Below, in pieces: positions 25,095-33,662 of a DNA stretch of 64,000 nt (positions are counted from its first letter, which is position 1; each line of letters begins with the position of its first letter). The notes under the pieces were generated by a model that was not told the DNA's origin, did no database searches, and was given only the letters and a program-made list of their open reading frames with translations. Source of the stretch: UBA1563 sp041667115 (GTDB lineage: Bacteria; Bacteroidota; Ignavibacteria; Ignavibacteriales; Ignavibacteriaceae); the NCBI GenBank assembly GCA_041667115.1, contig JBAYFO010000001.1:1-64000 (forward strand), read 5' to 3'. A program made the position numbers and the translations under genes.

Positions 25095-26723
25095 ATGGAC
25101 TTAGTACAAACATTCACAAACGGTGAACAAGGTTTATTCAAACCGAATTCTTTAACTCCAATGCAAAAATTGACATTGCGATTTGTAGTAATTGGATTGA
25201 TCTATTATGGCGTTGTTGTTATCGAAGGGATGTTGATGAGATTATTTGAAGTTAGTCCCAGCATCGCCTTAGGCGTAGAACCAAAGCAGTTCTTTGCCAT
25301 AATGACTGCACATCCACTCGTCGGAATTTTTGGTTCTACGTATTCAATTGTCTTTGGTGCGTTTCTTTTTCTTGTCCCTTTCTTAATGAAAAAACCACCG
25401 TGGAGTATAAAATTAGGAAATTGGACTTTATGGTTAATTACAATCGGTACGTTCGTATTTTGGTTCGCGGGGTTTGTATCTCACTACTCCCCACTCTATA
25501 CACTTTATTGGCCCTTGCCGGCAGACTTTTCCCAATTTAGTGTTTTAGGTGGAACATTCTTCATCGTTGGGATTGCACTTGTTATGGTTGGAACCGCATT
25601 CTTTGTTATCAATATTTATAAGACTATTACTTATACTCCCGATGGATGGGAGAAACAACCTAAAGGAGCGTTAATTAAATCTGCGCTTGGTCTAACCGGT
25701 TTAACAAATCTATTTTCAAAAAAGAAAAAAGAACATTTGGTTTCTCTTCCCGTTGCAGCTATTGCAAGAGGTACAGTTGACACAGCCTTTAATGCTGTTG
25801 TTATTTTATTCGCCGGCGTTCTAATTTTAATTTATATGGTTGCGGAATTGTTTGGAGTAAGTCTTAAACATTCTGCTATTGATGCTTTACTATATAAAAA
25901 TATTTTCTGGTGGGGACTTGATTTAATTGCGGATGGGCTGGTTTTAATATTTGTCGCCGGCACATGGTATTTACTCGCAACATTAATTACGGGTAAAAAA
26001 TTATTTATGGAAAACTGGGCTCGTGCAGCTTTATTTATTGAAATGGTTGTCAGTTGGACTGTTTGGTCACATCATTTAATGTCGGATCAAGCTCAACCCG
26101 GTATCTTAAAAATTCTATCCGGTGAAATGGTTACAGCATTTGAGCTTATTACTCAAGGTCTAGCTTTCTTTATTACTCTTGCAACACTTTGGAGCGCACG
26201 ACCCTTAAAAATGAGTCATCCTCTAAAGTTTTTACTCGGCGGATTACTCGGATTTGCTTTAGCTGTTCCTGCCGGTATTATGCAGGCAGATTTAGGATTA
26301 AATAGAATTTTGCATAACACACAATGGATTGTTGGTCCTCATGTTCATGTTGCAATATTAGTTGGATTGACGATGACGTTATATTCCGCAATATATTTTC
26401 TCTTCCCAATTCTAACCAACGGAGCAAAACTCTATAGCGAAAGATTAGCAAGCTTCCATTTCTGGGCACATCTTCTCGGCGGTATCGGAATGGGTGCTTT
26501 TATGGGAATGGCAGGCTTAAAAGGAATGTTACGCAGGACAATCTACTTCAATGGCGAATACAATTCATACATGATACTGGCTGCGCTTTCCGGCTCATTG
26601 CTTCTTCTCGCCTTTTTGGCTTTCTTCTATAATATCGTTATGAGTGTCGGGTTGAATGGTGTGATCGGAATTTTTATGCCTTCAAAATTAAAGACAACCG
26701 ATTTGCTGCCCGCCGATAAATAG
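25095..26723 (+). CDS. Haem-copper oxidoreductase subunit I, probable non-canonical nitric oxide reductase
   Basis: 542 residues with about twelve membrane helices. Haem/metal ligands visible: His73 in TAHPLVGIF, His326-His327 in VWSHHLMSDQAQP, and His416/His418 in GPHVHVAILVG. The HPEVY motif of helix VI, which supplies the third metal-site histidine and the cross-linked tyrosine of oxygen reductases, is replaced by GLDLIADG (274-281). From recall, two histidines plus one aspartate is the reported metal site of sNOR/gNOR/nNOR-type NO reductases. The CuA-less subunit II and nearby qNOR fit NO reduction rather than oxygen respiration. The family-level assignment is inferred. Confidence 0.8.
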   Translation: MDLVQTFTNGEQGLFKPNSLTPMQKLTLRFVVIGLIYYGVVVIEGMLMRLFEVSPSIALGVEPKQFFAIMTAHPLVGIFGSTYSIVFGAFLFLVPFLMKKPPWSIKLGNWTLWLITIGTFVFWFAGFVSHYSPLYTLYWPLPADFSQFSVLGGTFFIVGIALVMVGTAFFVINIYKTITYTPDGWEKQPKGALIKSALGLTGLTNLFSKKKKEHLVSLPVAAIARGTVDTAFNAVVILFAGVLILIYMVAELFGVSLKHSAIDALLYKNIFWWGLDLIADGLVLIFVAGTWYLLATLITGKKLFMENWARAALFIEMVVSWTVWSHHLMSDQAQPGILKILSGEMVTAFELITQGLAFFITLATLWSARPLKMSHPLKFLLGGLLGFALAVPAGIMQADLGLNRILHNTQWIVGPHVHVAILVGLTMTLYSAIYFLFPILTNGAKLYSERLASFHFWAHLLGGIGMGAFMGMAGLKGMLRRTIYFNGEYNSYMILAALSGSLLLLAFLAFFYNIVMSVGLNGVIGIFMPSKLKTTDLLPADK

Positions 26724-26752
26724 AATCGCAGGTTTGCACCTTTTATTTAAGT

Positions 26753-26787
26753 CCCTTATCGGTTTAGACCGGTAAGGGATTTTATAT
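26753..26787 (+). terminator. Terminator of the haem-copper reductase operon
   Basis: TCCCTTATCGGT and ACCGGTAAGGGA pair (one G-T) around a four-base loop, followed by TTTTAT. It lies 30 bases after the subunit I stop. Confidence 0.85.
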
Positions 26788-26837
26788 TATTACTATATTT
26801 GGGTAGCTAATAATTAATAAATAATCCTTTATAGAAA

Positions 26838-27533
26838 ATGCCTGGAACGTTGATTGAAAATAAAGATACCTTGCGGAATATTCCGTTATTTTCCGAGCTG
26901 AGCATTGAGCAATTAAGAAAAATATCATCGTTCAGCAAATTAAAAAGTTTTGAAAAGCGCGATAGAATTTTTAATGAAGATGAATGTTATCTTGGATTTT
27001 ATATTCTGCTAAAAGGGAGTGTAAAAGTTTTTAAATTATCAAGAAGTGGAAAAGAATCCGTTTTACACATCATTAGGCCGTTAACCGCATTTGCAGATAT
27101 TCCATTATTTGAAGGGGGAAATTATCCGGTTAGTGCCGAAGCTCTTGAAGAAAGTTTGACTCTCTTCATTCCCAAAGAAAAATTTCTTGAACTTATCTAT
27201 ACGGAACCTGACGTCTCTTTAAAGATGTTAGCTGGATTTGCGAAAAGATTAAAATCAATTATCAACCAGCTTGAAGATATATCGTCAAAAGAAGTTCCCA
27301 ATCGTTTAGCTAAATATTTATTAAAAGAAGTAAAGACAGCCGGTACGGAAAATTTACCTGAGCCTTTTGTTAAACTAACAATTCCCAAATCAACAATTGC
27401 TGCATACATCGGCACAATAACTGAAACTTTATCGCGTTCCTTTAAAAAATTACAAGATGAGGGTATTATCCGTGTTAACGGAAAAAAAATATTTGTAAAA
27501 GACCTTAAAGGATTAAAAGAATTGGCAAAATAA
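26838..27533 (+). CDS. Crp/Fnr family transcriptional regulator (second copy)
   Basis: 231 residues, collinear with the regulator at 23570, sharing for example YLGFYILLKGSVKVFKLSRSGKESVLHII and an almost identical recognition region TIAAYIGTITETLSRSFKKLQDEGIIRV. The N-terminal effector barrel and C-terminal winged helix are complete, and no iron-sulphur cysteines are seen. It precedes the second respiratory operon, with the shared palindrome between them. The similar recognition helices suggest both regulators can bind the same site. They are probably old duplicates within the cluster. Confidence 0.92.
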   Translation: MPGTLIENKDTLRNIPLFSELSIEQLRKISSFSKLKSFEKRDRIFNEDECYLGFYILLKGSVKVFKLSRSGKESVLHIIRPLTAFADIPLFEGGNYPVSAEALEESLTLFIPKEKFLELIYTEPDVSLKMLAGFAKRLKSIINQLEDISSKEVPNRLAKYLLKEVKTAGTENLPEPFVKLTIPKSTIAAYIGTITETLSRSFKKLQDEGIIRVNGKKIFVKDLKGLKELAK

Positions 27534-27598
27534 CGCCATCCCCCCTTCATCTTCTTATTCATCAAATAATTATCGCTTTTCCTTTAAAGATCATAAAA

Positions 27599-27612
27599 CT
27601 GACTTAAGTCAA
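27599..27612 (+). promoter_or_regulatory. Crp/Fnr-type binding site upstream of the DUF2249-qNOR operon
   Basis: CTGACTTAAGTCAA has half-sites TGAC and GTCA separated by TTAA and shares its ten-base core with the site at 24312. Its centre is 29.5 bases before the TATGTTTG box, placing it near -42, the position from which class II Crp/Fnr activators work. Confidence 0.7.
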
Positions 27613-27634
27613 GGAAATCCTTTTCCGTAACTAC

Positions 27635-27642
27635 TATGTTTG
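27635..27642 (+). promoter_or_regulatory. -7 promoter box (TAnnTTTG) of the DUF2249-qNOR operon
   Basis: TATGTTTG fits the Bacteroidota -7 consensus. It is 34 bases before the first ATG and correctly spaced from the palindrome upstream for activator-dependent transcription. Confidence 0.55.
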
Positions 27643-27675
27643 AAATGTAATAACTGAAAAAAATAGGAGTTTAAA

Positions 27676-27903
27676 ATGGAATTAAAAGAACTTGATATTC
27701 GTCCGGTACCGCCGCGCGAAAAACACCCAATAATTTTTGAGACTTTTGATGCGCTGCATATTGGCGAAGAGTTTCAACTGGTAAATGATCACGACCCGAT
27801 GCCTCTTTATTATCAGTTCAATGCCGAGAGAACAAATCAATTTGGCTGGGAATATGTTGAAAAGGGTCCGCAAGTTTGGCGTGTGAACATTAAAAAGTTA
27901 TAA
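27676..27903 (+). CDS. DUF2249 domain protein
   Basis: A 75-residue single DUF2249 domain, with the family marks LDIRPVPPREKHPIIFETFD near the N-terminus and HDPMPLYYQFN in the middle. The domain is a small TusA/SirA-like fold often found next to NO-metabolism and haem-copper genes; its exact role is unsettled. ATAGGAG stands before the ATG. It is the first gene of an operon ending in qNOR. The related domains in the next protein suggest they work together. Confidence 0.9.
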   Translation: MELKELDIRPVPPREKHPIIFETFDALHIGEEFQLVNDHDPMPLYYQFNAERTNQFGWEYVEKGPQVWRVNIKKL

Positions 27904-27904
27904 T

Positions 27905-28732
27905 GTGAAAGATTTTGCTGTGATAACTAAAGATATGAAAATATCGAAAATGCTTGCTTTGTATCCTCATACTTTAAATGTGTTGCTAAAAGCAAGTCCT
28001 CACTTCAAAAAACTTGAAAATAAAATTCTCAGAAAAGCATTGGCAGGCAGGGTAACAGTTACACAAGCTGCATCGATTGCAGGGGTGGATTTATATTCAC
28101 TCCTTTTCGAATTAAATAACTCCATAAACAATTCAACTGAACCTATCAAAATTATGAGTGATGAAATGTATAGCGAAAAAATAGTTAAACAAAAACCTGA
28201 CATAATAGAGAAGAGCAGCGTTGATAAAATTCATCATCTTGATGTTCGTCCGGTAATTGATTCAGGAAAAGATCCATTTCAGAATATAATGGCTGCAGTT
28301 AAGGAACTAACTACCGACGAAATATTGTTAATTATAAACTCTTTTGAACCGATTCCTCTTTATGCCGTATTAGCTAAAAAAGGATTCGAACATTGGACTG
28401 AAAAAGAAAATGATGTATTCAGAATTTATTTTTATAAAGATAAAGAAGCTGTTCAAGATGAAAATTCCGAACAGCAGAAGACGTTATCAAAAGAAACTGA
28501 TTATGAAAAGGTAATTGAAGTGGATGTGAGAGAACTTGTTCCGCCGGAACCAATGATCAAAATACTTGAGACCTTATCACAGGTTGATGATAACACCCTT
28601 TTGCTCGTTCATCATCACCGCGAACCGATGATGCTTTATCCGAAGCTTGAGGAAAGAGGTTACGAAGCAGTTTCTAATAAAATAGAAGAGAACTATTTCA
28701 AGGTTGTGATAACGAAAAAGAGGAATGTGTAA
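27905..28732 (+). CDS. DUF1858 plus double DUF2249 protein
   Basis: 275 residues, starting at GTG one base after the previous stop. A DUF1858 domain (about 5-70: ITKDMKISKMLALYPHTLNVL) precedes two DUF2249 domains, about 110-180 (HLDVRPVIDSGKDPF, FEPIPLYAVL) and about 200-273 (EVDVRELVPPEPMIKI, HHREPMMLY). DUF1858 is seen in hybrid-cluster-like and nitrogen-oxide stress proteins. The fusion of three small domains with a separate DUF2249 gene next door suggests a sensing or sulphur/metal-handling role in NO metabolism. That role is inference. Confidence 0.88.
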   Translation: MKDFAVITKDMKISKMLALYPHTLNVLLKASPHFKKLENKILRKALAGRVTVTQAASIAGVDLYSLLFELNNSINNSTEPIKIMSDEMYSEKIVKQKPDIIEKSSVDKIHHLDVRPVIDSGKDPFQNIMAAVKELTTDEILLIINSFEPIPLYAVLAKKGFEHWTEKENDVFRIYFYKDKEAVQDENSEQQKTLSKETDYEKVIEVDVRELVPPEPMIKILETLSQVDDNTLLLVHHHREPMMLYPKLEERGYEAVSNKIEENYFKVVITKKRNV

Positions 28733-28734
28733 CT

Positions 28735-30000
28735 ATGGTTCAATCGGAATCAATAGTATCTGCTTATGCGCCTCCGTTTAAAATAGTTTCAAAATATTTT
28801 ATTGCCGCAATGGTATCATTTGTTGTTCTTAATTTTCTTTTATTGCTCAACTCTTCTTCAATACACGGACATCATTTTCAGCCAAAGATTCTTTCTATAA
28901 ATCACATCGCAACACTTGGTTGGATTACGATGATAATATTTGGCGCGATGTTTCAACTTGTTCCTGTAGTTCTTGAAACAAAATTATTCAGCGAAATACT
29001 CGCGGAGATACAATTCTGGATTTATCTGCTTGGTGTAATCGGTTTGGCATATTGCTTCTGGGTTTTTGAAACCGGAATTATTATGACACTCTCGGCTATA
29101 ATTCTTAATCTGGCAATGTTCATCTTTTCGTTTAACATTGCCCTTACAATGAAAAGTGTAAAGAAGTGGAATCTTACAGCCGGATATCTTGCCGCGGCAA
29201 TTTTTTATTTGATTGTAACTGCAATTGTTGGTTTATTGCTGGCAATTAACCTTTGGACGCCATATATAAAAGTGAGTCATCTTCAATATCTTAATTTACA
29301 TGCACACATTGCTTTCATCGGCTGGGTTTCAATGGTGATAATGGGAGTTTCATACAAATTAATCCCAATGTTTACACTATCTCACGGTTATTCTTTAACA
29401 TATGCAAAGCTGGCTTTCTGGATGATTAACATCGGATTATTTGGAATAGCAACCACAATGCTTTTTGAGGAGACAACATTCCTTTACTACACTTTTACAT
29501 TGCTGGTTGTTCTAGGCATTATTTTCTTTCTTCTTCAAATCTATATCATTTTCAAAAAAAGAATAAGAAAAAAATTTTATATCGGAATTAAGTTTTCTTC
29601 TGTTGCTTACCTAATGCTCGGTTTAACTACGGCGCTCGGGACTTTTATTGCTTTCGTAAATTATGAGAGCATCTTTAACCTAACGTTAGTTTATGGTTAT
29701 ATGATAATCTTTGGTTACATATCAATGCTGATTGTTGGGCAGATGTATAAAATCGTTCCTTTTCTTGTATGGTATCATAAATACAGCGGCAAGGTCGGGC
29801 TTGCACCGGTGCCGGTGTTAAAGGATATGTTCAACGAAAAGTTTGCGCATGTTGAATTCTATCTCATGTTTAGTGCAGTTTTGGGTTCTCTTTATTCTTT
29901 AGCGTTTAGAAGTGACATAGGTTTATTGATCTCATTTTCATTAATGTTCATCAGTTCCATTATCTTCATTTTCAATATGATTGCAATTTTTAGGAAATAG
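28735..30000 (+). CDS. Multi-helix haem-copper-like/NnrS-like membrane protein
   Basis: 421 residues with about twelve hydrophobic helices. Two helices carry the pattern H-x-A-x-(L/I)-GW-x-x-M-x-I-x-G: NHIATLGWITMIIFGAMF (57-73) and LHAHIAFIGWVSMVIMGVSY (188-207). The pattern resembles haem-ligating helices of haem-copper enzymes and NnrS. No copper-site histidine pair is visible, so a full oxidase is unlikely. The neighbouring 151-residue protein has the same motif once. It probably binds haem and helps NO-reductase function or assembly; this is inference from motif and operon. Confidence 0.75.
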   Translation: MVQSESIVSAYAPPFKIVSKYFIAAMVSFVVLNFLLLLNSSSIHGHHFQPKILSINHIATLGWITMIIFGAMFQLVPVVLETKLFSEILAEIQFWIYLLGVIGLAYCFWVFETGIIMTLSAIILNLAMFIFSFNIALTMKSVKKWNLTAGYLAAAIFYLIVTAIVGLLLAINLWTPYIKVSHLQYLNLHAHIAFIGWVSMVIMGVSYKLIPMFTLSHGYSLTYAKLAFWMINIGLFGIATTMLFEETTFLYYTFTLLVVLGIIFFLLQIYIIFKKRIRKKFYIGIKFSSVAYLMLGLTTALGTFIAFVNYESIFNLTLVYGYMIIFGYISMLIVGQMYKIVPFLVWYHKYSGKVGLAPVPVLKDMFNEKFAHVEFYLMFSAVLGSLYSLAFRSDIGLLISFSLMFISSIIFIFNMIAIFRK

Positions 30001-30005
30001 TTAGT

Positions 30006-30302
30006 ATGGCAAACAAACAAGAAATATTTGAAGTGCTTAAAGGTGTTATTGATCCTGAGATAGGAATAAATATCGTTGATCTCGGTCTAGTATACGAAGT
30101 TGAATCGAAAGCCGACATAAATATAATTACAATGACGTTAACCACTCCAGGCTGCCCGATGCACAGCAGTATTTCAACATGGGTAGAAAATGTAATTGGT
30201 CATTTTGAACCGGAGAAGAAAGTTGTTGTAAATCTTGTCTGGGAACCGCAATGGACGCCCGCTAAAATGACACGTGAAGCGCGTGAACAGCTTGGGATGT
30301 AG
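30006..30302 (+). CDS. DUF59/MIP18-family metal-sulphur cluster assembly protein
   Basis: A 98-residue SufT/PaaD-like protein: EVLKGVIDPEIGINIVDLGLVYEV opens the domain, and TLTTPGCPMHSSISTWVENV carries the conserved cysteine. Family members help mature Fe-S proteins. A ferredoxin gene lies two genes downstream, and the reductase may need cluster delivery. It starts five bases after the membrane-protein gene and belongs to the same operon. The C-terminal WEPQWTPAKMTREAREQLGM is typical. Confidence 0.92.
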   Translation: MANKQEIFEVLKGVIDPEIGINIVDLGLVYEVESKADINIITMTLTTPGCPMHSSISTWVENVIGHFEPEKKVVVNLVWEPQWTPAKMTREAREQLGM

Positions 30303-30313
30303 GTGAGCATTTT

Positions 30314-30769
30314 ATGTTTACGACAGTAAGATATTTTATTAAAACAAGTTTGATCTTTCTTGTGATTGGAATTCTTACAGGGCTTTATATGTCTTTTACC
30401 AGGTATGTTTTTCAACTCGGTTATACACAAGAGATGATTTCAGCACACACCCATTTAATTCTTGTCGGCTCTGTTATGATGATGATAATGGGAGTGGCGT
30501 TGTGGTTTTTCCCGCGTCCGGAAAAAGATGATAAGAAATACAATCCGAATTTAATTTTAGTTACATACTGGTTATTAGCTGGTGCAACTGCTTTAAGATT
30601 TATTTTTCAGATTACAGCCTCTTTCTATTATATCCATTGGGTAAACATTGCCATTGCGATCTTCTCATCAATACAAGTTGCTGCAATGATATTATTTTTC
30701 TACTCGATGTGGGGAAGAATAAGAGCCGTTGGAAGCCAGTACCGTGAAGCAAAGGGAGAAAAATTCTAA
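30314..30769 (+). CDS. Small haem-copper-like membrane protein
   Basis: 151 residues with four hydrophobic helices. ISAHTHLILVGSVMMMIMGV (42-61) repeats the AHxHxxxxG motif of the larger membrane protein upstream, with His45 and His47 as possible haem ligands. Its stop overlaps the ferredoxin start (TAATGA), so the two are translationally coupled. It may be an accessory subunit of the NO reductase or an electron-transfer partner for the ferredoxin. No exact family is recognised. Confidence 0.7.
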   Translation: MFTTVRYFIKTSLIFLVIGILTGLYMSFTRYVFQLGYTQEMISAHTHLILVGSVMMMIMGVALWFFPRPEKDDKKYNPNLILVTYWLLAGATALRFIFQITASFYYIHWVNIAIAIFSSIQVAAMILFFYSMWGRIRAVGSQYREAKGEKF

Positions 30770-31005
30770 TGACAATGATAATAACAGATGATTGCATAAA
30801 TTGTGGCGCTTGTGCAATTGAGTGTCCAACAGAAGCAATTTACAGCCCGGGTAAAAGTTGGATAGAGCATGAAAAATATTATAATCCGCTTTCTAACGAA
30901 CATTTTTTTATTGTATCCGGCAGATGCAATAATTGTTCTGGATTCAATAAAATTAAATGCATCCTCATCTGCCCGATGAATGCAATTAGAAAAATATCGT
31001 CATGA
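30769..31005 (+). CDS. Ferredoxin with two [4Fe-4S] clusters
   Basis: A 78-residue ferredoxin. CINCGACAIECP (Cys9, 12, 15, 19) and CNNCSGFNKIKCILICP (Cys53, 56, 64, 68) give two [4Fe-4S] motifs, the second with a seven-residue loop as in Allochromatium-type ferredoxins. It would carry electrons to or from a partner in the NO cluster. Its gene sits 70 bases before the qNOR gene. Confidence 0.92.
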   Translation: MTMIITDDCINCGACAIECPTEAIYSPGKSWIEHEKYYNPLSNEHFFIVSGRCNNCSGFNKIKCILICPMNAIRKISS

Positions 31006-31075
31006 ATAAAAAAAGTTGCAGTTACTTATTAAATCAAATTGGTGTTTGTTTTTTAGAAAACCTTAAGGAAGCTAT

Positions 31076-33301
31076 ATGAAAAAATATTGGATTGCTTTTT
31101 CTGTTGTAATAGTACTCTCATTTTCTGTTTTAAGCTGGGTGGGAGTAAAAATCTATCAGCAAAAACCGCCAATTCCTGAAAAGTTTATTACGGAAAGCGG
31201 TGAGTTGGTTTTTACAAAATCAGACATTCAAGATGGACAAAATATCTGGCAAGCTATGGGAGGGATGGAAGTCGGTTCTGTCTGGGGTCACGGAAGTTAT
31301 GTGGCACCGGACTGGACAGCAGACTGGCTGCATCGCGAAGCAATTATTGTTCTTGATATCTGGGCTAAACAGCTTTATGAAAAAGAATTTAATAAGCTCT
31401 CAACAGAACAACAATCGGCGCTTAAAACAAGGTTAGCGGAGACTTTCAGAAAAAACACTTATAATGCTGAAACCGGAATTATTACAATCAACAATACCCG
31501 TCTCGATGCAATTAAATTAAACACAAAACATTACAGCGAAATCTTTACTAATGGAAGAGATGAATATGCAATTCAAAGAAATGCACAAAGTGATCCCGAA
31601 AAACTTAAAAAGCTAAATGCATTCTTTTTCTGGAGCGCCTGGGCTGCTTCAACCAACAGACTTGATGAGCACGTTACATATACAAATAATTGGCCCCACG
31701 AGGAATTAATAAATAACGTTCCAACACCGGATACAATCGTCTGGACCGGGGTAAGCATTATTATACTTCTCCTTGGTATAGGCGGAATGGCTTGGTACTA
31801 TGCGTCAAATAGAGGTGAGGTTGTACACAAGAAAGTTCCGTCTGAAGATCCGCTTCTTGGAGCAGTTGTAACTCCTTCTCAAAAAGCGGTGATTAAATAT
31901 TTTTGGGTTGTGTCAGGATTATTTCTCCTGCAAATTCTTCTCGGCGTTATAACTGCGCATTACGGTGTTGAAGGCGGAGCTTTTTACGGAATTCCTATTT
32001 CTGAAATTTTTCCTTACGTAATAACAAGAACCTGGCATACACAACTCGGTATATTCTGGATTGCAACTGCTTGGCTCGCAGCCGGCTTGTATATTGCGCC
32101 AACTGTAAGTGGCAAAGAACCCAAAGGGCAGAAAATAGGTGTTAACATTCTTTTCATCGCGTTGTTATTTGTTGTGCTTGGTTCAATGGCAGGAGAATGG
32201 CTAAGTATCAAACACTTTTTACCGGAAGAACAATGGTTTTTATTCGGACACAGCGGATATGAATATATTGACCTTGGAAGATTTTTTCAAATTGCTTTAC
32301 TAACCGGATTACTGCTTTGGTTATTCTTAATAGTGCGCGCTATTAAACCCGCTTTAAAAAAGAATGATGAACAAAAACCAATTCTTGTGTTATTTCTTAT
32401 TTCAACAATTGCAATTGCATCATTTTATAGCGCGGCATTAATGTATGGGAAGCATACAAATCTAGCCATCGCAGAGTATTGGCGATGGTGGGTAGTGCAT
32501 CTTTGGGTTGAAGGTTTTTTTGAGGTTTTCGCGACCGTAGTCGTTGCATTCCTCTTCGCCAAATTGCAACTAATTTCAATTAAAACAGCAGGGCAAGCGA
32601 CAGTTCTATCGGCAACAATATTTCTCTCCGGAGGAATTATAGGAACACTTCATCATCTTTATTTTTCCGGTACACCAATGATTGTCCTTTCTCTCGGTTC
32701 TGTTTTTAGTGCGTTGGAGGTTGTCCCGTTAATGTTTGTTGGTTATGAAGCATGGGAAAACATAAAACTTTCACGCACGACCGAGTGGGTAAAAAAATAT
32801 AAATGGCCCATATACTTTTTTGTATCGGTAGCATTTTGGAATATGCTTGGCGCAGGTTTGTTCGGATTTATGATTAATCCACCGATTGCCCTTTATTATA
32901 TGCAAGGATTAAATACAACGCCTCTCCATGGACACGCTGCACTATTTGGCGTTTATGGCATGCTTGGTATTGGTTTAATGTTGTTTTCACTAAGAGGAAT
33001 CAGACCCGATATTTTATGGAACGAGAAGCCCTTAAAATGGTCCTTCTGGTTAATCAATTTTGGTCTTTTTGCAATGGTTGTTTTTAGTTTATTACCGGTC
33101 GGTTTGATGCAGACATGGGCGTCTGTTGAGCATGGATACTGGTATGCAAGAAGCGCTGAGTTTTTACAAACAGGTTTAATGCAAACGTTACGATGGCTGA
33201 GAGCTTTTGGTGATACTATCTTTGCTATTGGAGCCGTGGTTCTGGTTTACTTTGTATTTCAATTATCAATAAAATTCAAAAAAGAAAAATCAAATAAATA
33301 A
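31076..33301 (+). CDS. norZ: Quinol-dependent nitric oxide reductase (qNOR)
   Basis: Reduces NO to N2O with electrons from quinol in the inner membrane. At 741 residues it is a fused single-subunit enzyme: a helix (5-25), a periplasmic cytochrome-c-like domain without haem c but with the qNOR marks DGQNIWQAMGGMEVGSVWGHG (as separate stretches) and PDWTADWLHREA, then a twelve-helix catalytic domain. EYWRWWVVHLWVEGFFEV holds the metal histidine and catalytic glutamates. GTLHHLYFSG provides the next two histidines, and HGHAALFGVYGMLG the haem ligands. It probably ends the operon begun at 27676. Confidence 0.95.
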   Translation: MKKYWIAFSVVIVLSFSVLSWVGVKIYQQKPPIPEKFITESGELVFTKSDIQDGQNIWQAMGGMEVGSVWGHGSYVAPDWTADWLHREAIIVLDIWAKQLYEKEFNKLSTEQQSALKTRLAETFRKNTYNAETGIITINNTRLDAIKLNTKHYSEIFTNGRDEYAIQRNAQSDPEKLKKLNAFFFWSAWAASTNRLDEHVTYTNNWPHEELINNVPTPDTIVWTGVSIIILLLGIGGMAWYYASNRGEVVHKKVPSEDPLLGAVVTPSQKAVIKYFWVVSGLFLLQILLGVITAHYGVEGGAFYGIPISEIFPYVITRTWHTQLGIFWIATAWLAAGLYIAPTVSGKEPKGQKIGVNILFIALLFVVLGSMAGEWLSIKHFLPEEQWFLFGHSGYEYIDLGRFFQIALLTGLLLWLFLIVRAIKPALKKNDEQKPILVLFLISTIAIASFYSAALMYGKHTNLAIAEYWRWWVVHLWVEGFFEVFATVVVAFLFAKLQLISIKTAGQATVLSATIFLSGGIIGTLHHLYFSGTPMIVLSLGSVFSALEVVPLMFVGYEAWENIKLSRTTEWVKKYKWPIYFFVSVAFWNMLGAGLFGFMINPPIALYYMQGLNTTPLHGHAALFGVYGMLGIGLMLFSLRGIRPDILWNEKPLKWSFWLINFGLFAMVVFSLLPVGLMQTWASVEHGYWYARSAEFLQTGLMQTLRWLRAFGDTIFAIGAVVLVYFVFQLSIKFKKEKSNK

Positions 33302-33315
33302 AAAGTGGTTATAAA

Positions 33316-33630
33316 ATGTCAGAAACTATTATTAAAGAAGTGCTTATCGATGCTATTAATTATCAAAACGGTTCTATCGTTAGCAAACAAATAATTAAAA
33401 ATTCAAATGGGAATATTACTCTGTTTGCGTTTGATAAAGATGAATCATTAACTGAACACACTTCTCCATATGAAGCGGTAGTGTATTTAGTTGATGGTGA
33501 GATGGAGATAAAGATAGGTGGGAATCCTTACACTGTTAAAGCAGGAGAGATACTTGTAATGCCGCCCAATATTCCTCATGGGTTAAAAGCAACAGGTAAA
33601 TCCAAAATGCTCTTAACGATGATTAAATAA
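33316..33630 (+). CDS. Small cupin protein
   Basis: A 104-residue single cupin. The metal-binding motif 1 is seen as EHTSPYEAVVYLVDGEMEIKIGG, and motif 2 as GEILVMPPNIPHGLKA. It starts 15 bases after the qNOR stop, so it may be transcribed with qNOR. Small cupins of this kind accompany NO- and anaerobiosis-related genes, but the ligand is unknown. Confidence 0.85.
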   Translation: MSETIIKEVLIDAINYQNGSIVSKQIIKNSNGNITLFAFDKDESLTEHTSPYEAVVYLVDGEMEIKIGGNPYTVKAGEILVMPPNIPHGLKATGKSKMLLTMIK

Positions 33631-33662
33631 TAACCATCGCTGAAACGGAATAAAGAAGTGAA

